From a virus: a stretch of DNA of 33,962 bases. Numbering within the stretch: the stretch's first letter is position 1; every line of letters begins with the position of its first letter. A program made the position numbers and the translations under genes. Shown here piece after piece: positions 14,276 to 21,056 of this stretch. The notes beneath the pieces are model-generated. The model saw nothing but the letters and a program-made list of their open reading frames with translations. It was not told the origin of the DNA and ran no database searches. Location of the stretch: positions 1 through 33,962 of the IMG/VR virus record IMGVR_UViG_3300045107_000567, one strand, 5' to 3'.

Positions 14276-15450
14276 ACGAAGTCGTGGAATCCCCGTTCGC
14301 CGGCAGCGGCACTCGCGCCGTCGCTCAGCACGGTAGCGCCGCCGCCGTGGCCAACTCCAACCGCGAAGTCGCGGAAGTGCAAGCCCTGCTGCTGATGGCG
14401 CAGCTGCACCCGCGCAACCAGGTCGCGGCCATGGACCGCATCATCAACGCCTTCACGCGTCCGACGCTGGCCGAAGTCGCCAAGTACCAGTACAGCAAGG
14501 GCGGCACCGATATCGACGGCCCGAGCATCCGCAGCGCCGAAGCCATCGCCCAGATGTGGGGCAACATGGATTTCGGCTTCCATGAGCTTTCGCGCGGTGT
14601 CGGCGAGCGCGGCGTGCCCTACAGCGAGGTCCGCGCCTACGCGATCGACCTGGAGACGCGCACCCGCCGCACGCTCACCTTTGTAGCGCCGCATTGGCGC
14701 GACACCAAAAAAGGCGGCTACGCCCTGAACGATGAGCGCGACATCTACGAGCTGATGTCAAACATGGCGCAGCGCCGCGTGCGCGCCTGCATCCTGGCCA
14801 TCGTCCCCGGCGACGTGACCGAAGCCGCCATGAAGCAGGCGGAGGTCACGCTCAAATCCAAGGCTGACACCAGCCCCGAGGGCCAGGCCAAGCTCGTGGA
14901 GGCCTTTGCGCCCTTCGGCGTGACGAAGGCGCACATCGAAAAGCGCATCCAGCGGCGCCTGGAAGCCATCGTGCCGGCGCAGGTGGTGCACCTCAAGAAA
15001 GTCTACGCCAGCATCCGCGACGGCATGAGCACGGCCGAGGAGTGGTTCGATATCGAGCCCGCACCCGCCGGTACCGAAGGCGCAGCCCCTGCCGAGAAGC
15101 CGGCCTATCCCGATGAACTCTTCAAGAAGAACGTCGAGAACTGGCGCGCCATGATCCAGAGCGGCAAAAAGACGGTCGAGCAGATCGTCGCCATGGTCGC
15201 GTCCAAGGGCGCTCTCACCGAAGACCAGGTGAAGCAGCTGAGCGCGCCCGCCGAGCAGCCCGTCGTGCGTACGGACGATCAGGTAGCCCTGGACTACATC
15301 CGCCAGAAGGCAAAGCTCGCCGCGATCAGCGATGCCGACATTGCCAAGCACCTTGGGCTGGCCAAGCTGGAAGACATTGCGCCGGCGCAGGTGGACGCGG
15401 CCCTGGCCTTCATCGAAGACCCCATCAGCGCTTCCAAGGGGGGCAAGTAA
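14272..15450 (+). CDS. Probable phage recombination protein upstream of YqaJ nuclease
   Basis: This 392-residue protein is coupled to the previous gene by an ATGA overlap, and its stop directly abuts the YqaJ start. Segments such as AEAIAQMWGNMDFGF, YSEVRAYAIDLETRTRRTLTF, and RDIYELMSNMAQRRVRACIL suggest a mixed alpha/beta DNA-binding core. The C-terminal 150 residues hold a Pro/Ala/Glu linker and helical repeats. In phages a single-strand annealing protein (RecT, Redbeta or ERF type) is usually paired with a YqaJ or lambda-exo nuclease, and this gene is in that slot. No RecT or ERF signature is clearly recognised, so the role is inferred from context. Confidence 0.6.
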   Translation: MNEVVESPFAGSGTRAVAQHGSAAAVANSNREVAEVQALLLMAQLHPRNQVAAMDRIINAFTRPTLAEVAKYQYSKGGTDIDGPSIRSAEAIAQMWGNMDFGFHELSRGVGERGVPYSEVRAYAIDLETRTRRTLTFVAPHWRDTKKGGYALNDERDIYELMSNMAQRRVRACILAIVPGDVTEAAMKQAEVTLKSKADTSPEGQAKLVEAFAPFGVTKAHIEKRIQRRLEAIVPAQVVHLKKVYASIRDGMSTAEEWFDIEPAPAGTEGAAPAEKPAYPDELFKKNVENWRAMIQSGKKTVEQIVAMVASKGALTEDQVKQLSAPAEQPVVRTDDQVALDYIRQKAKLAAISDADIAKHLGLAKLEDIAPAQVDAALAFIEDPISASKGGK

Positions 15451-17130
15451 ATGGCTCACATCATCCATGACCTGGCCCAGGGCAGCCCCGAGTGGCTTGC
15501 CCACCGCGCCAAGCACCTGAACGCCTCCGACGCGCCGGTGATGCTCGGCATGTCGCCCTACACCCGCCGCTCGGACTTCCTGCACAGCCAAGCCACCGGC
15601 ATCGAGCCGGAATACGATGAGGCCACCCTCGCGCGATTCGCCTCCGGGCACCGCACCGAGGCCCAGGCGCGGCCGTGGGCGGAAGAAATCATCGGGGATG
15701 ACCTTTACCCGATCGTCGCCTCCCACGAAATCGAGGGCTTGCCGCTGGGCGCTTCCTATGACGGCGTGACCATGAGCGAGGAGGTGATTTTCGAGCACAA
15801 GAAGCTCAACGCCGAACTCGCCGCGAGCCTGCAGATCGGCGTGATCCCCGACACCTACAAGCCGCAGATGGAACAGCAGCTGATGGTGATCGGTGCCAAG
15901 CGCTGCCTGTTCATGGCGTCCAACGGCAGCCGGGAAACCATGCTCTACGCGTGGTACGAGAGCGAGCCCGCATGGCGCGCCAAGATCATTCCCGGCTGGA
16001 AGCAGTTCCTGGCCGACAAGGCGGCGTACACGCCCGCCGAGGTGGTGCCTGCCGCCGTCGCCGCCGCGATCGAAGCGCTGCCAGCGGTGCAGGTGCGCAT
16101 GAGCGGGTCCATCGCCATCACGGACAACCTCGACCAGTTCGCTTTCCGGCTGAAGGCCTTCATCGACAAGCTCAACATGAAGCCGAGCGATGACCAGTCG
16201 TTCGCTGATGCAGAGCGGGCGGTGAAAGCGCTGGAAAAAGCCGAGGAAGCCCTAGTCGCGGCCGAGGCGGCGGCGCTGGCCGAAACCGCCGATATCGAGA
16301 AGATGCGCAAGACCGTGGCGAACCTGGTCGAGGTTGCGCGCACCGCCCGCCTGACGCTGAACCGGGCGGTAGAAGCGCAAAAGACCAACGTCCGCAATCA
16401 GATCGTCCAGAGCGGCAAGGATCGGCTGGCGCAGCACATAGCCGACCTGAACAAGGGGCTTGGCCAAGCCCTTATGCCGGACGTGCCTGCGGACTTCGCT
16501 GCGGCGATCAAGGGCAAACGCCTGATCTCCACGCTGCGCGACGCCGCCGACACCGAGCTGGCGCGCGCAAAGGTGGTCGCCACTGGCATCGCGGACAAGA
16601 TTTACACCAACCTGGAAGCCTTCAAGCTGGTGGCGGAGAAGCACCGCGCCCTGTTTGCCGACCTGAAGACCCTGGTGCTGAAGGCACCGGAGGACTTTGC
16701 CGCCGTGGTGACCCTCCGCGTGCGCGAGGCTGAGGAAGCCGCTGCGCGCCGGGAGGAAGAAGCCCGCGCGCGGATTGCGGCCGAGGAACGCCAGCGCTTG
16801 GAGGCTGAGCAGCGCGCCCAGGCGGCGCAGGCTGCGGCCCCGGCCCCGGCCGCCGTGGTTGCTGCGGCTGCCCAGGTCACTGACGTTGCGGCACGGCAGC
16901 AAGAAAACCGCATTTACCGCGAGCCAGCGCCCGCCGCCGGCCAGCTGTTCGGCACCGCTCCTGCTGCCAGCGATCAGTTCGCCGCTCTGGAGCGCCGACC
17001 CCGCGACATCGACATCGTCAACGTGCTGACAAATCACTTCCAAGCATCCGAGCACGCCGTGATCACCTGGCTGCTTGAAATGGATTTCGAAGCCGTCACC
17101 CAAGAACTGGCCGACGAGGCCAGCGTTTAA
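15451..17130 (+). CDS. YqaJ-type viral recombinase exonuclease
   Basis: The N-terminal 200 of 559 residues form a YqaJ/lambda-exonuclease-like PD-(D/E)XK nuclease: GSPEWLAHRAKHLNASDAPVML, then LPLGASYDG (catalytic Asp), IFEHKKLN (the ExK pair) and YKPQMEQQLMV. It should resect double-stranded ends for phage recombination with the protein encoded just before it. The C-terminal 350 residues, unusual for the family, are a long helical and coiled-coil extension. That extension has an Ala/Glu/Arg-rich segment (about 425-470) and a small end domain (DIDIVNVLTNHFQASEHAVITWLLEM). Confidence 0.85.
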   Translation: MAHIIHDLAQGSPEWLAHRAKHLNASDAPVMLGMSPYTRRSDFLHSQATGIEPEYDEATLARFASGHRTEAQARPWAEEIIGDDLYPIVASHEIEGLPLGASYDGVTMSEEVIFEHKKLNAELAASLQIGVIPDTYKPQMEQQLMVIGAKRCLFMASNGSRETMLYAWYESEPAWRAKIIPGWKQFLADKAAYTPAEVVPAAVAAAIEALPAVQVRMSGSIAITDNLDQFAFRLKAFIDKLNMKPSDDQSFADAERAVKALEKAEEALVAAEAAALAETADIEKMRKTVANLVEVARTARLTLNRAVEAQKTNVRNQIVQSGKDRLAQHIADLNKGLGQALMPDVPADFAAAIKGKRLISTLRDAADTELARAKVVATGIADKIYTNLEAFKLVAEKHRALFADLKTLVLKAPEDFAAVVTLRVREAEEAAARREEEARARIAAEERQRLEAEQRAQAAQAAAPAPAAVVAAAAQVTDVAARQQENRIYREPAPAAGQLFGTAPAASDQFAALERRPRDIDIVNVLTNHFQASEHAVITWLLEMDFEAVTQELADEASV

Positions 17131-17146
17131 CCACCAGGAGCAACCC

Positions 17147-17422
17147 ATGAACACCGAAACCGCAGTCGCCGCGCCGCCCGCCATCGCCATGGATGCGGTG
17201 GAGTCATCCCAGATCAAGGCCATCGGATACGACGCCGCGAGCCGGACCCTAGCCGTCGAGTTCATCAAGCGCGGCAAGAACGTGCCGGCGGGCGCCACCA
17301 GCCTCTACCACTACGCGGAAGTGCCGGCCAGCGAGCACGCCGACTTCATGGCGGCCGTATCGAAGGGCCAGCACCTGGACGCCCACATCAAGGGCAAGTT
17401 CGCCTACACCCGCATCAGCTAA
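17147..17422 (+). CDS. KTSC domain protein
   Basis: This 91-residue protein has the KTSC pattern: SQIKAIGYDAASRTLAVEFIKRG, then YHYAEVPASEHADFMAAVSKGQHLDAHIKGKFAY. The domain is typically found in small phage and bacterial proteins and next to recombination genes, and is proposed to bind nucleic acid. The ATG at 17147 follows a CAGGAG ribosome site. Confidence 0.82.
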   Translation: MNTETAVAAPPAIAMDAVESSQIKAIGYDAASRTLAVEFIKRGKNVPAGATSLYHYAEVPASEHADFMAAVSKGQHLDAHIKGKFAYTRIS

Positions 17423-17431
17423 GGACTGGCC

Positions 17432-17980
17432 GTGGCAGACCTCCAGATCGTCAAAAAGCAGCCGGTCGCGCTCACCGATATCGAGCGCGCGGCCCTGAAT
17501 CGCGTGCTCTACGACGCGATGGGTGGCCTGTCGCCCGACGATAGCAAGCGGTGGGTGAAGTTCTGGCGCAAGTTGATGGGCGCCGAGCCGGGCGAGGTGA
17601 TGTCTATCTCGCTCACCTTCAACCGCGACCCGATCAAGCACCGGAAGTTTTTTGCGCTGCTGAACCTGGGCTTTGAGCACTGGGGCGCGAAGCGCGTGCA
17701 CCAGACCTACAAGGGCATGCCGGTCGAGAAGAACTTCGACACCTTCCGCAAGGACGTGATCAAGCTCGCCGGCTACTACGAGCAGCACTGGAACTTGGAA
17801 GGGCGCATGCAGGTGGTGGCCAAGTCCATCAGCTTCAGCGCGATGGAGGACGATGAATTCGACCGCCTGTACGACGCGGTGGCGACGGTGCTGCTGAACC
17901 GCGTGCTGACCGTCTACGCCGGCCGCGAAGAGCTGGACGAGGTAGTGGACAAAATTCTCAAGTTTACGGAGTACCAGTGA
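17432..17980 (+). CDS. DUF1367 family phage protein
   Basis: This 182-residue protein begins at a GTG. It carries the IKHRKFFALLNLGFEHW block typical of DUF1367, found beside NinB/NinG-like recombination genes in lambdoid phages. Its biochemical role is unknown, although the neighbours suggest a recombination or repair accessory. It is coupled to the next gene by a GTGA overlap. Confidence 0.82.
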   Translation: MADLQIVKKQPVALTDIERAALNRVLYDAMGGLSPDDSKRWVKFWRKLMGAEPGEVMSISLTFNRDPIKHRKFFALLNLGFEHWGAKRVHQTYKGMPVEKNFDTFRKDVIKLAGYYEQHWNLEGRMQVVAKSISFSAMEDDEFDRLYDAVATVLLNRVLTVYAGREELDEVVDKILKFTEYQ

Positions 17981-18282
17981 GCGCCGCCGGCAAACGTCAT
18001 ATGGGCCGCGTGGCCGCCCTGGGCTGCATCTTGTGCCAGCACATGGGCCTCGGCGCCACGCCGGCGGAGGTGCACCACCTGGAGGAAGAGACCGGGGCCG
18101 CGCAGCGCCAGGATGACTGGCTGACGATCCCGCTCTGCCCGCGCCATCACCGCGTCGAGTACCCGGATTCGGTGCACGCGCTGAAGAAGGACGGCATTTA
18201 CCGCCGCTACAAGGTCACGGAATTGGACCTTCTGGCGATGACCCTTGAACTCGCATACGGGCCGATCCAGCGAGCGGCCTAA
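17977..18282 (+). CDS. Ref/HNH-like zinc nuclease-type protein
   Basis: This 101-residue protein has CILCQHMG, then EVHHLEE, then PLCPRHHRVEYPDS. That spacing of Cys pairs and His residues is typical of the Ref / phage HNH-like family, whose prototype is P1 Ref, a RecA-dependent nuclease. It starts with GTG overlapping the previous stop. It probably takes part in phage recombination. Confidence 0.75.
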   Translation: MSAAGKRHMGRVAALGCILCQHMGLGATPAEVHHLEEETGAAQRQDDWLTIPLCPRHHRVEYPDSVHALKKDGIYRRYKVTELDLLAMTLELAYGPIQRAA

Positions 18283-18290
18283 CGATCAAT

Positions 18291-18349
18291 GGGGCGGAGC
18301 GCGCCGGGGATTCTCTCTCCTCAACCTAGCGGCCGGCGCGCCGAGCCCC
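18291..18349 (+). promoter_or_regulatory. Long inverted repeat upstream of rdgC
   Basis: The arms 18291-18307 and 18333-18349 pair as 5 bp (GGGGC/GCCCC), a 3x3 internal loop and 9 bp (GCGCGCCGG/CCGGCGCGC) around a 25-nt loop. No T-run follows, so it is not a standard terminator. It may control rdgC and the DGR behind it. Confidence 0.5.
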
Positions 18350-18372
18350 AACCCCTTACGAAGCCAGAAACC

Positions 18373-19257
18373 ATGTTCAAAAACCTGAATCTCTACCGCC
18401 TGGGCGAAGCCGCGCTGTACAGCGATGCGATCGAGGAAGGGCTTTCCACTTTTCGTTTTACGGAGTGCCTGGCCACGCAGGTGCAATCCGGTGGCTGGGT
18501 GCCGCCGCGCGGCGAGGAAAACGGCGCCCTAGTGGAAGTGGTGGGCGGGCAGTGGCTGCTGCGCTTCAAGCTGGAAACCCGGATGCTGCCCGGCGCCGTG
18601 GTGCGCCGCAAGGCCGAAGAGCGCATGGCCAAGATCGAGGAAATGACCGGCCGCAAGCCCGGCAAGAAGCAGGCGCGCGAGATCCGCGAAGACACGTACA
18701 TGCAGCTGCTGCCGCAGGCCTTCACCAAGCAGGAAAGCATGCTCGTGTGGATCGATCCGCGCGCCCGCCTGCTGGCGATCGACTGCGGCAGCCAGCCGAA
18801 GGCAGAGCAGGCGCTGACGGTGCTGTTCAAGTGCGTCCCCGGCCTGGTCGCCGTGCCGATCGCTACCCAATCCTCGCCGGCATCGTCCATGGGCCTGTGG
18901 CTGGAAGGAAAGGCCGAGCCCGGCGACTTCTACGTGGAGCGGGAATGCGAACTCAAGGCCGCCGACGATACCGGCGCGGCGGTGCGCTATTCACACCACA
19001 ACCTGGACGGCGCCGACGTGCGCGGCCATGTCGCCGCCGGCAAGGTGCCGACGCGCCTGGGCCTGGGCTTGGATGGGCGAATCCGCTTCACCCTCACCGA
19101 CAAGCTGCAGATCAAGAAGATCAAGTTCCTTGACGGCGTGTTCGACACCGAAACCGAAGAGGGAGATCGCTTCGACACCGACACCACGATTGCAACCGCC
19201 GAGATGAGCAAGGTGATTGGCGACCTCGTGCAAGCCCTGGGCGGATACGCCTCCTGA
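18373..19257 (+). CDS. rdgC: Recombination-associated protein RdgC
   Basis: This 294-residue protein matches the length of E. coli RdgC (303) and its style throughout: MFKNLNLYRL at the start, GWVPPRGEENGALVE, a conserved LLRFKLETRMLPG and KLQIKKIKFLDGVFD near the C-terminus. RdgC is a ring-shaped double-stranded DNA-binding protein that limits RecA filament activity, and several phages carry their own copy. The ATG at 18373 is chosen from family length. The frame is open upstream to 18289 through the inverted repeat, but that is not expected to be translated. Confidence 0.92.
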   Translation: MFKNLNLYRLGEAALYSDAIEEGLSTFRFTECLATQVQSGGWVPPRGEENGALVEVVGGQWLLRFKLETRMLPGAVVRRKAEERMAKIEEMTGRKPGKKQAREIREDTYMQLLPQAFTKQESMLVWIDPRARLLAIDCGSQPKAEQALTVLFKCVPGLVAVPIATQSSPASSMGLWLEGKAEPGDFYVERECELKAADDTGAAVRYSHHNLDGADVRGHVAAGKVPTRLGLGLDGRIRFTLTDKLQIKKIKFLDGVFDTETEEGDRFDTDTTIATAEMSKVIGDLVQALGGYAS

Positions 19258-19376
19258 CTATTTCGTAGCACCTCGCGTTGCACCACCTCAGCGCGCGCCG
19301 ACACGCGCAGCGAGGCCAAGCCGGGGCAGGGCCGGCGTAGTTCCAAAGAAATTCAACTTTTCACCGAGGAAACAAC

Positions 19377-19997
19377 ATGAACGCTCCCGCTGCATCCCCG
19401 ATTGTCACCATTCCCGAAGTAATCGGCACGCCCTTCGGCGGTGGTTTCTATGCAGGCCGCTATCTGGAAGGCGATCAACTCTGCCTTCTGATCGTCGCCC
19501 CCAAATCCCTGGGCGAGCACGCCGACACGCCCTGGAGCAAGAAGCTGGTCAAGGTCGCAGGCTCTTTGAGCTACGCCGATGGCTTTTCGAATACCCGTGC
19601 CATGGCCGAGGCCGGCAGCGATATCGCGCAGTGGGCCCTGGGCTTGGACATCAACGGCGAGAGCGATTGGTTCATTCCCGCACGCGACCAGCTGGAGTTG
19701 CTGTATCGCGCCTTCAAGCCAACCGACCGCGAAAACTGGGTATTTCGCAATGGCGACAACCCCAGCAGCGTGCCGCCTGGTTATCCCTATACCGAGGCTT
19801 TCCCGGCCTGCACCACGATCCCCGGCTTTTGTTCCGGGGCTGCCGACGCATTTGATCCGGCCTGGTACTGGAGTTCGACTCAGTACGCCTCGAACCCTGA
19901 CTTTGCCTGGTGCCAGAGCTTCGACGGCGGCAACCAGAACGGCTACCACAAGAACGGCAAGCTCCGCGTTCGGGCTGTCCGCAGATTAAAAATTTAG
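19377..19997 (+). CDS. DGR target protein 1 (DUF1566/C-type-lectin-like)
   Basis: This 206-residue protein carries a DUF1566/Lcl-type domain: DWFIPARDQLELLYRAF and the hallmark YWSSTQY, ending in RVRAVRRL. Its last 38 or so residues are encoded by the variable repeat 19884-19988, which copies the template at 21091-21195 with nine A to G changes. This gives Asn to Ser, Asp or Gly and Tyr to Cys replacements on the predicted binding surface. No signal peptide or membrane span is seen, so it is cytoplasmic or a virion component. A GAGGAAAC ribosome site precedes the ATG. Targets of this fold bind ligands such as receptors, but the ligand here is unknown. Confidence 0.92.
   Translation: MNAPAASPIVTIPEVIGTPFGGGFYAGRYLEGDQLCLLIVAPKSLGEHADTPWSKKLVKVAGSLSYADGFSNTRAMAEAGSDIAQWALGLDINGESDWFIPARDQLELLYRAFKPTDRENWVFRNGDNPSSVPPGYPYTEAFPACTTIPGFCSGAADAFDPAWYWSSTQYASNPDFAWCQSFDGGNQNGYHKNGKLRVRAVRRLKI
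19884..19988 (+). repeat. DGR variable repeat 1 (VR1)
   Basis: These 105 bp align without gaps to the template repeat at 21091-21195. They differ at nine positions, all A in the template and G here. The last 37 bp, ending GCAGATTA, are identical and would serve as the initiation-of-mutagenic-homology region. A shared TTAGTCATTCA lies just after VR1 (20001-20011) and at the VR2 end (20536-20546). Confidence 0.95.
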
Positions 19998-20040
19998 TCT
20001 TTAGTCATTCAACGCTGCAACACAACGCCAAAGGATTTCC

Positions 20041-20550
20041 ATGCAAATCATCACCCAAGGCTCGGTCGAACTGCTTATTGCGGGCGCCCGGGTGCACATC
20101 GAAGCCGAAAGGCTTGCCGACCTCTGGCTGCGCGATCTCCGCCATGGCATTACGCCAATCGCAGCAGCTGCTCCCGCCAAGATCGGCGACACCTGGCAGG
20201 GCGGCATCTACGCCGGCATCTCCTTGGACAGGGAAGGCCGCCCGTGCCATCTCGTTCTCGCGCGCACCGATCGCGGCATCGAAAAGAACTGGGCGGAGGC
20301 CAAGGCCTGGGCCAGCGGGCTGGAGCATGAGGGCCATGCGGACTGGTCCCTGATGAACCGTCACGACGGCCTTGTTCTGTTCAAGAACCTGCGCAGCGAG
20401 TTCGATGAGGCGGTGCATTGGACCGAGGATGAGTACGCCTCGCTCCCTGACTTTGCCTGGTACCAGAACTTCAGCTACGGCGGCCAGTTCTACTACCACA
20501 AGTACGACAAGCTCCGCGTTCGGGCTGTCCGCAGATTAGTCATTCAGTAA
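20041..20550 (+). CDS. DGR target protein 2 (shorter lectin-like)
   Basis: This 169-residue protein has a degenerate DUF1566-like layout (GGIYAGISLDREGRPCHLVLA, ADWSLMNRHDGLVLFKNL) and ends in the same RVRAVRRL block. Residues from 132 onward are encoded by the variable repeat 20434-20538. It differs from the template at eleven adenines, giving Asn to Leu, Tyr, Phe, Ser, Gly and Asp. The usual WSS motif is replaced by HWTEDEY. An AAAGGA ribosome site precedes the ATG. The N-terminal 40 residues are unlike target 1. No signal peptide is visible. It is a second, more diversified target of the same template. Confidence 0.9.
   Translation: MQIITQGSVELLIAGARVHIEAERLADLWLRDLRHGITPIAAAAPAKIGDTWQGGIYAGISLDREGRPCHLVLARTDRGIEKNWAEAKAWASGLEHEGHADWSLMNRHDGLVLFKNLRSEFDEAVHWTEDEYASLPDFAWYQNFSYGGQFYYHKYDKLRVRAVRRLVIQ
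20434..20538 (+). repeat. DGR variable repeat 2 (VR2)
   Basis: These 105 bp align without gaps to the template at 21091-21195. All eleven differences are at template adenines (six to T, four to G, one to C). The 3' end from AAGCTCCGCG to GCAGATTA is identical to the template. Confidence 0.95.
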
Positions 20551-20568
20551 TTCAGCCTTTCACACAGC

Positions 20569-20910
20569 ATGGCACCCCATAGCAAGCTTCCCATCTACCC
20601 GGTGACTCGCCGCCTCTTCGAGATGGCGGTGGGTTTCGCAAGGAAGATGAACCGCGACCTCCGGCCCACGGTCGGCAATCGGCTTCTCAACGACAGTTTC
20701 GAACTCGTCATGTTGGTGTACCGCGCCAACTCGGCGCGCGACAAAGTGCCGTTTCTGACCGAGATGCTGGAACGTGCCGAGGCAGCTAATTTGTTGCTCC
20801 GGCTCTGCATGGACCTCCGGGTCATCACGCAGGCGGAGTACGCGGCGGCGATCGAACTCACAACCTCCATCGGGAAGCAAGCCAATGGCTGGCGCAAATC
20901 TCAACAATAG
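20569..20910 (+). CDS. avd: DGR accessory variability determinant (Avd)
   Basis: This 113-residue, all-helical, basic protein matches the four-helix-bundle Avd family: PIYPVTRRLFEMAVGFARKMNRDLRPTVG, NDSFELVMLVYRAN, then LLRLCMDLRVIT and a final Lys/Arg-rich tail. In Bordetella phage BPP-1, Avd forms a pentamer that binds the reverse transcriptase and template RNA and is needed for mutagenic retrohoming. Here it lies between the second target and the template repeat, the usual order. No strong ribosome site is seen before the ATG at 20569. Confidence 0.9.
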   Translation: MAPHSKLPIYPVTRRLFEMAVGFARKMNRDLRPTVGNRLLNDSFELVMLVYRANSARDKVPFLTEMLERAEAANLLLRLCMDLRVITQAEYAAAIELTTSIGKQANGWRKSQQ

Positions 20911-20927
20911 GGCTCGCCTGCAGCCGG

Positions 20928-21056
20928 ACGGTCAAGGCCGACCGGACCGTGCGATTTTTAATCTGGTCGCGCCGCTGCCTCACGAGGGCACCGCCATGCA
21001 CACCACGGATACCGCCGCGAGTCAGCGGGACCGGTCCGGTGCAGTTTCCCCGCTGA
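20928..21056 (+). ncRNA. Putative structured leader of the DGR template RNA
   Basis: Between avd and the template repeat there are two pairing elements. ACGGTC (20928-20933) can pair with GACCGT (20945-20950). TCAGCGGG (21022-21029) can pair with CCCGCTGA (21049-21056) and contains a GGACCGGTCC palindrome at its base. DGR template RNAs need structured flanks to prime and bind the RT-Avd complex. The exact ends are unknown. Confidence 0.45.

Noticed and set aside
14758-15798. Minus-strand frame of 346 codons
   Set aside because: It lies opposite the recombination and YqaJ genes, which have recognisable motifs and ribosome sites. The antisense product has none.
20774-20995. Upstream extension of the RT reading frame into avd
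   Set aside because: This part overlaps the Avd gene in another phase and has no ribosome site. The first plausible start is 20996.
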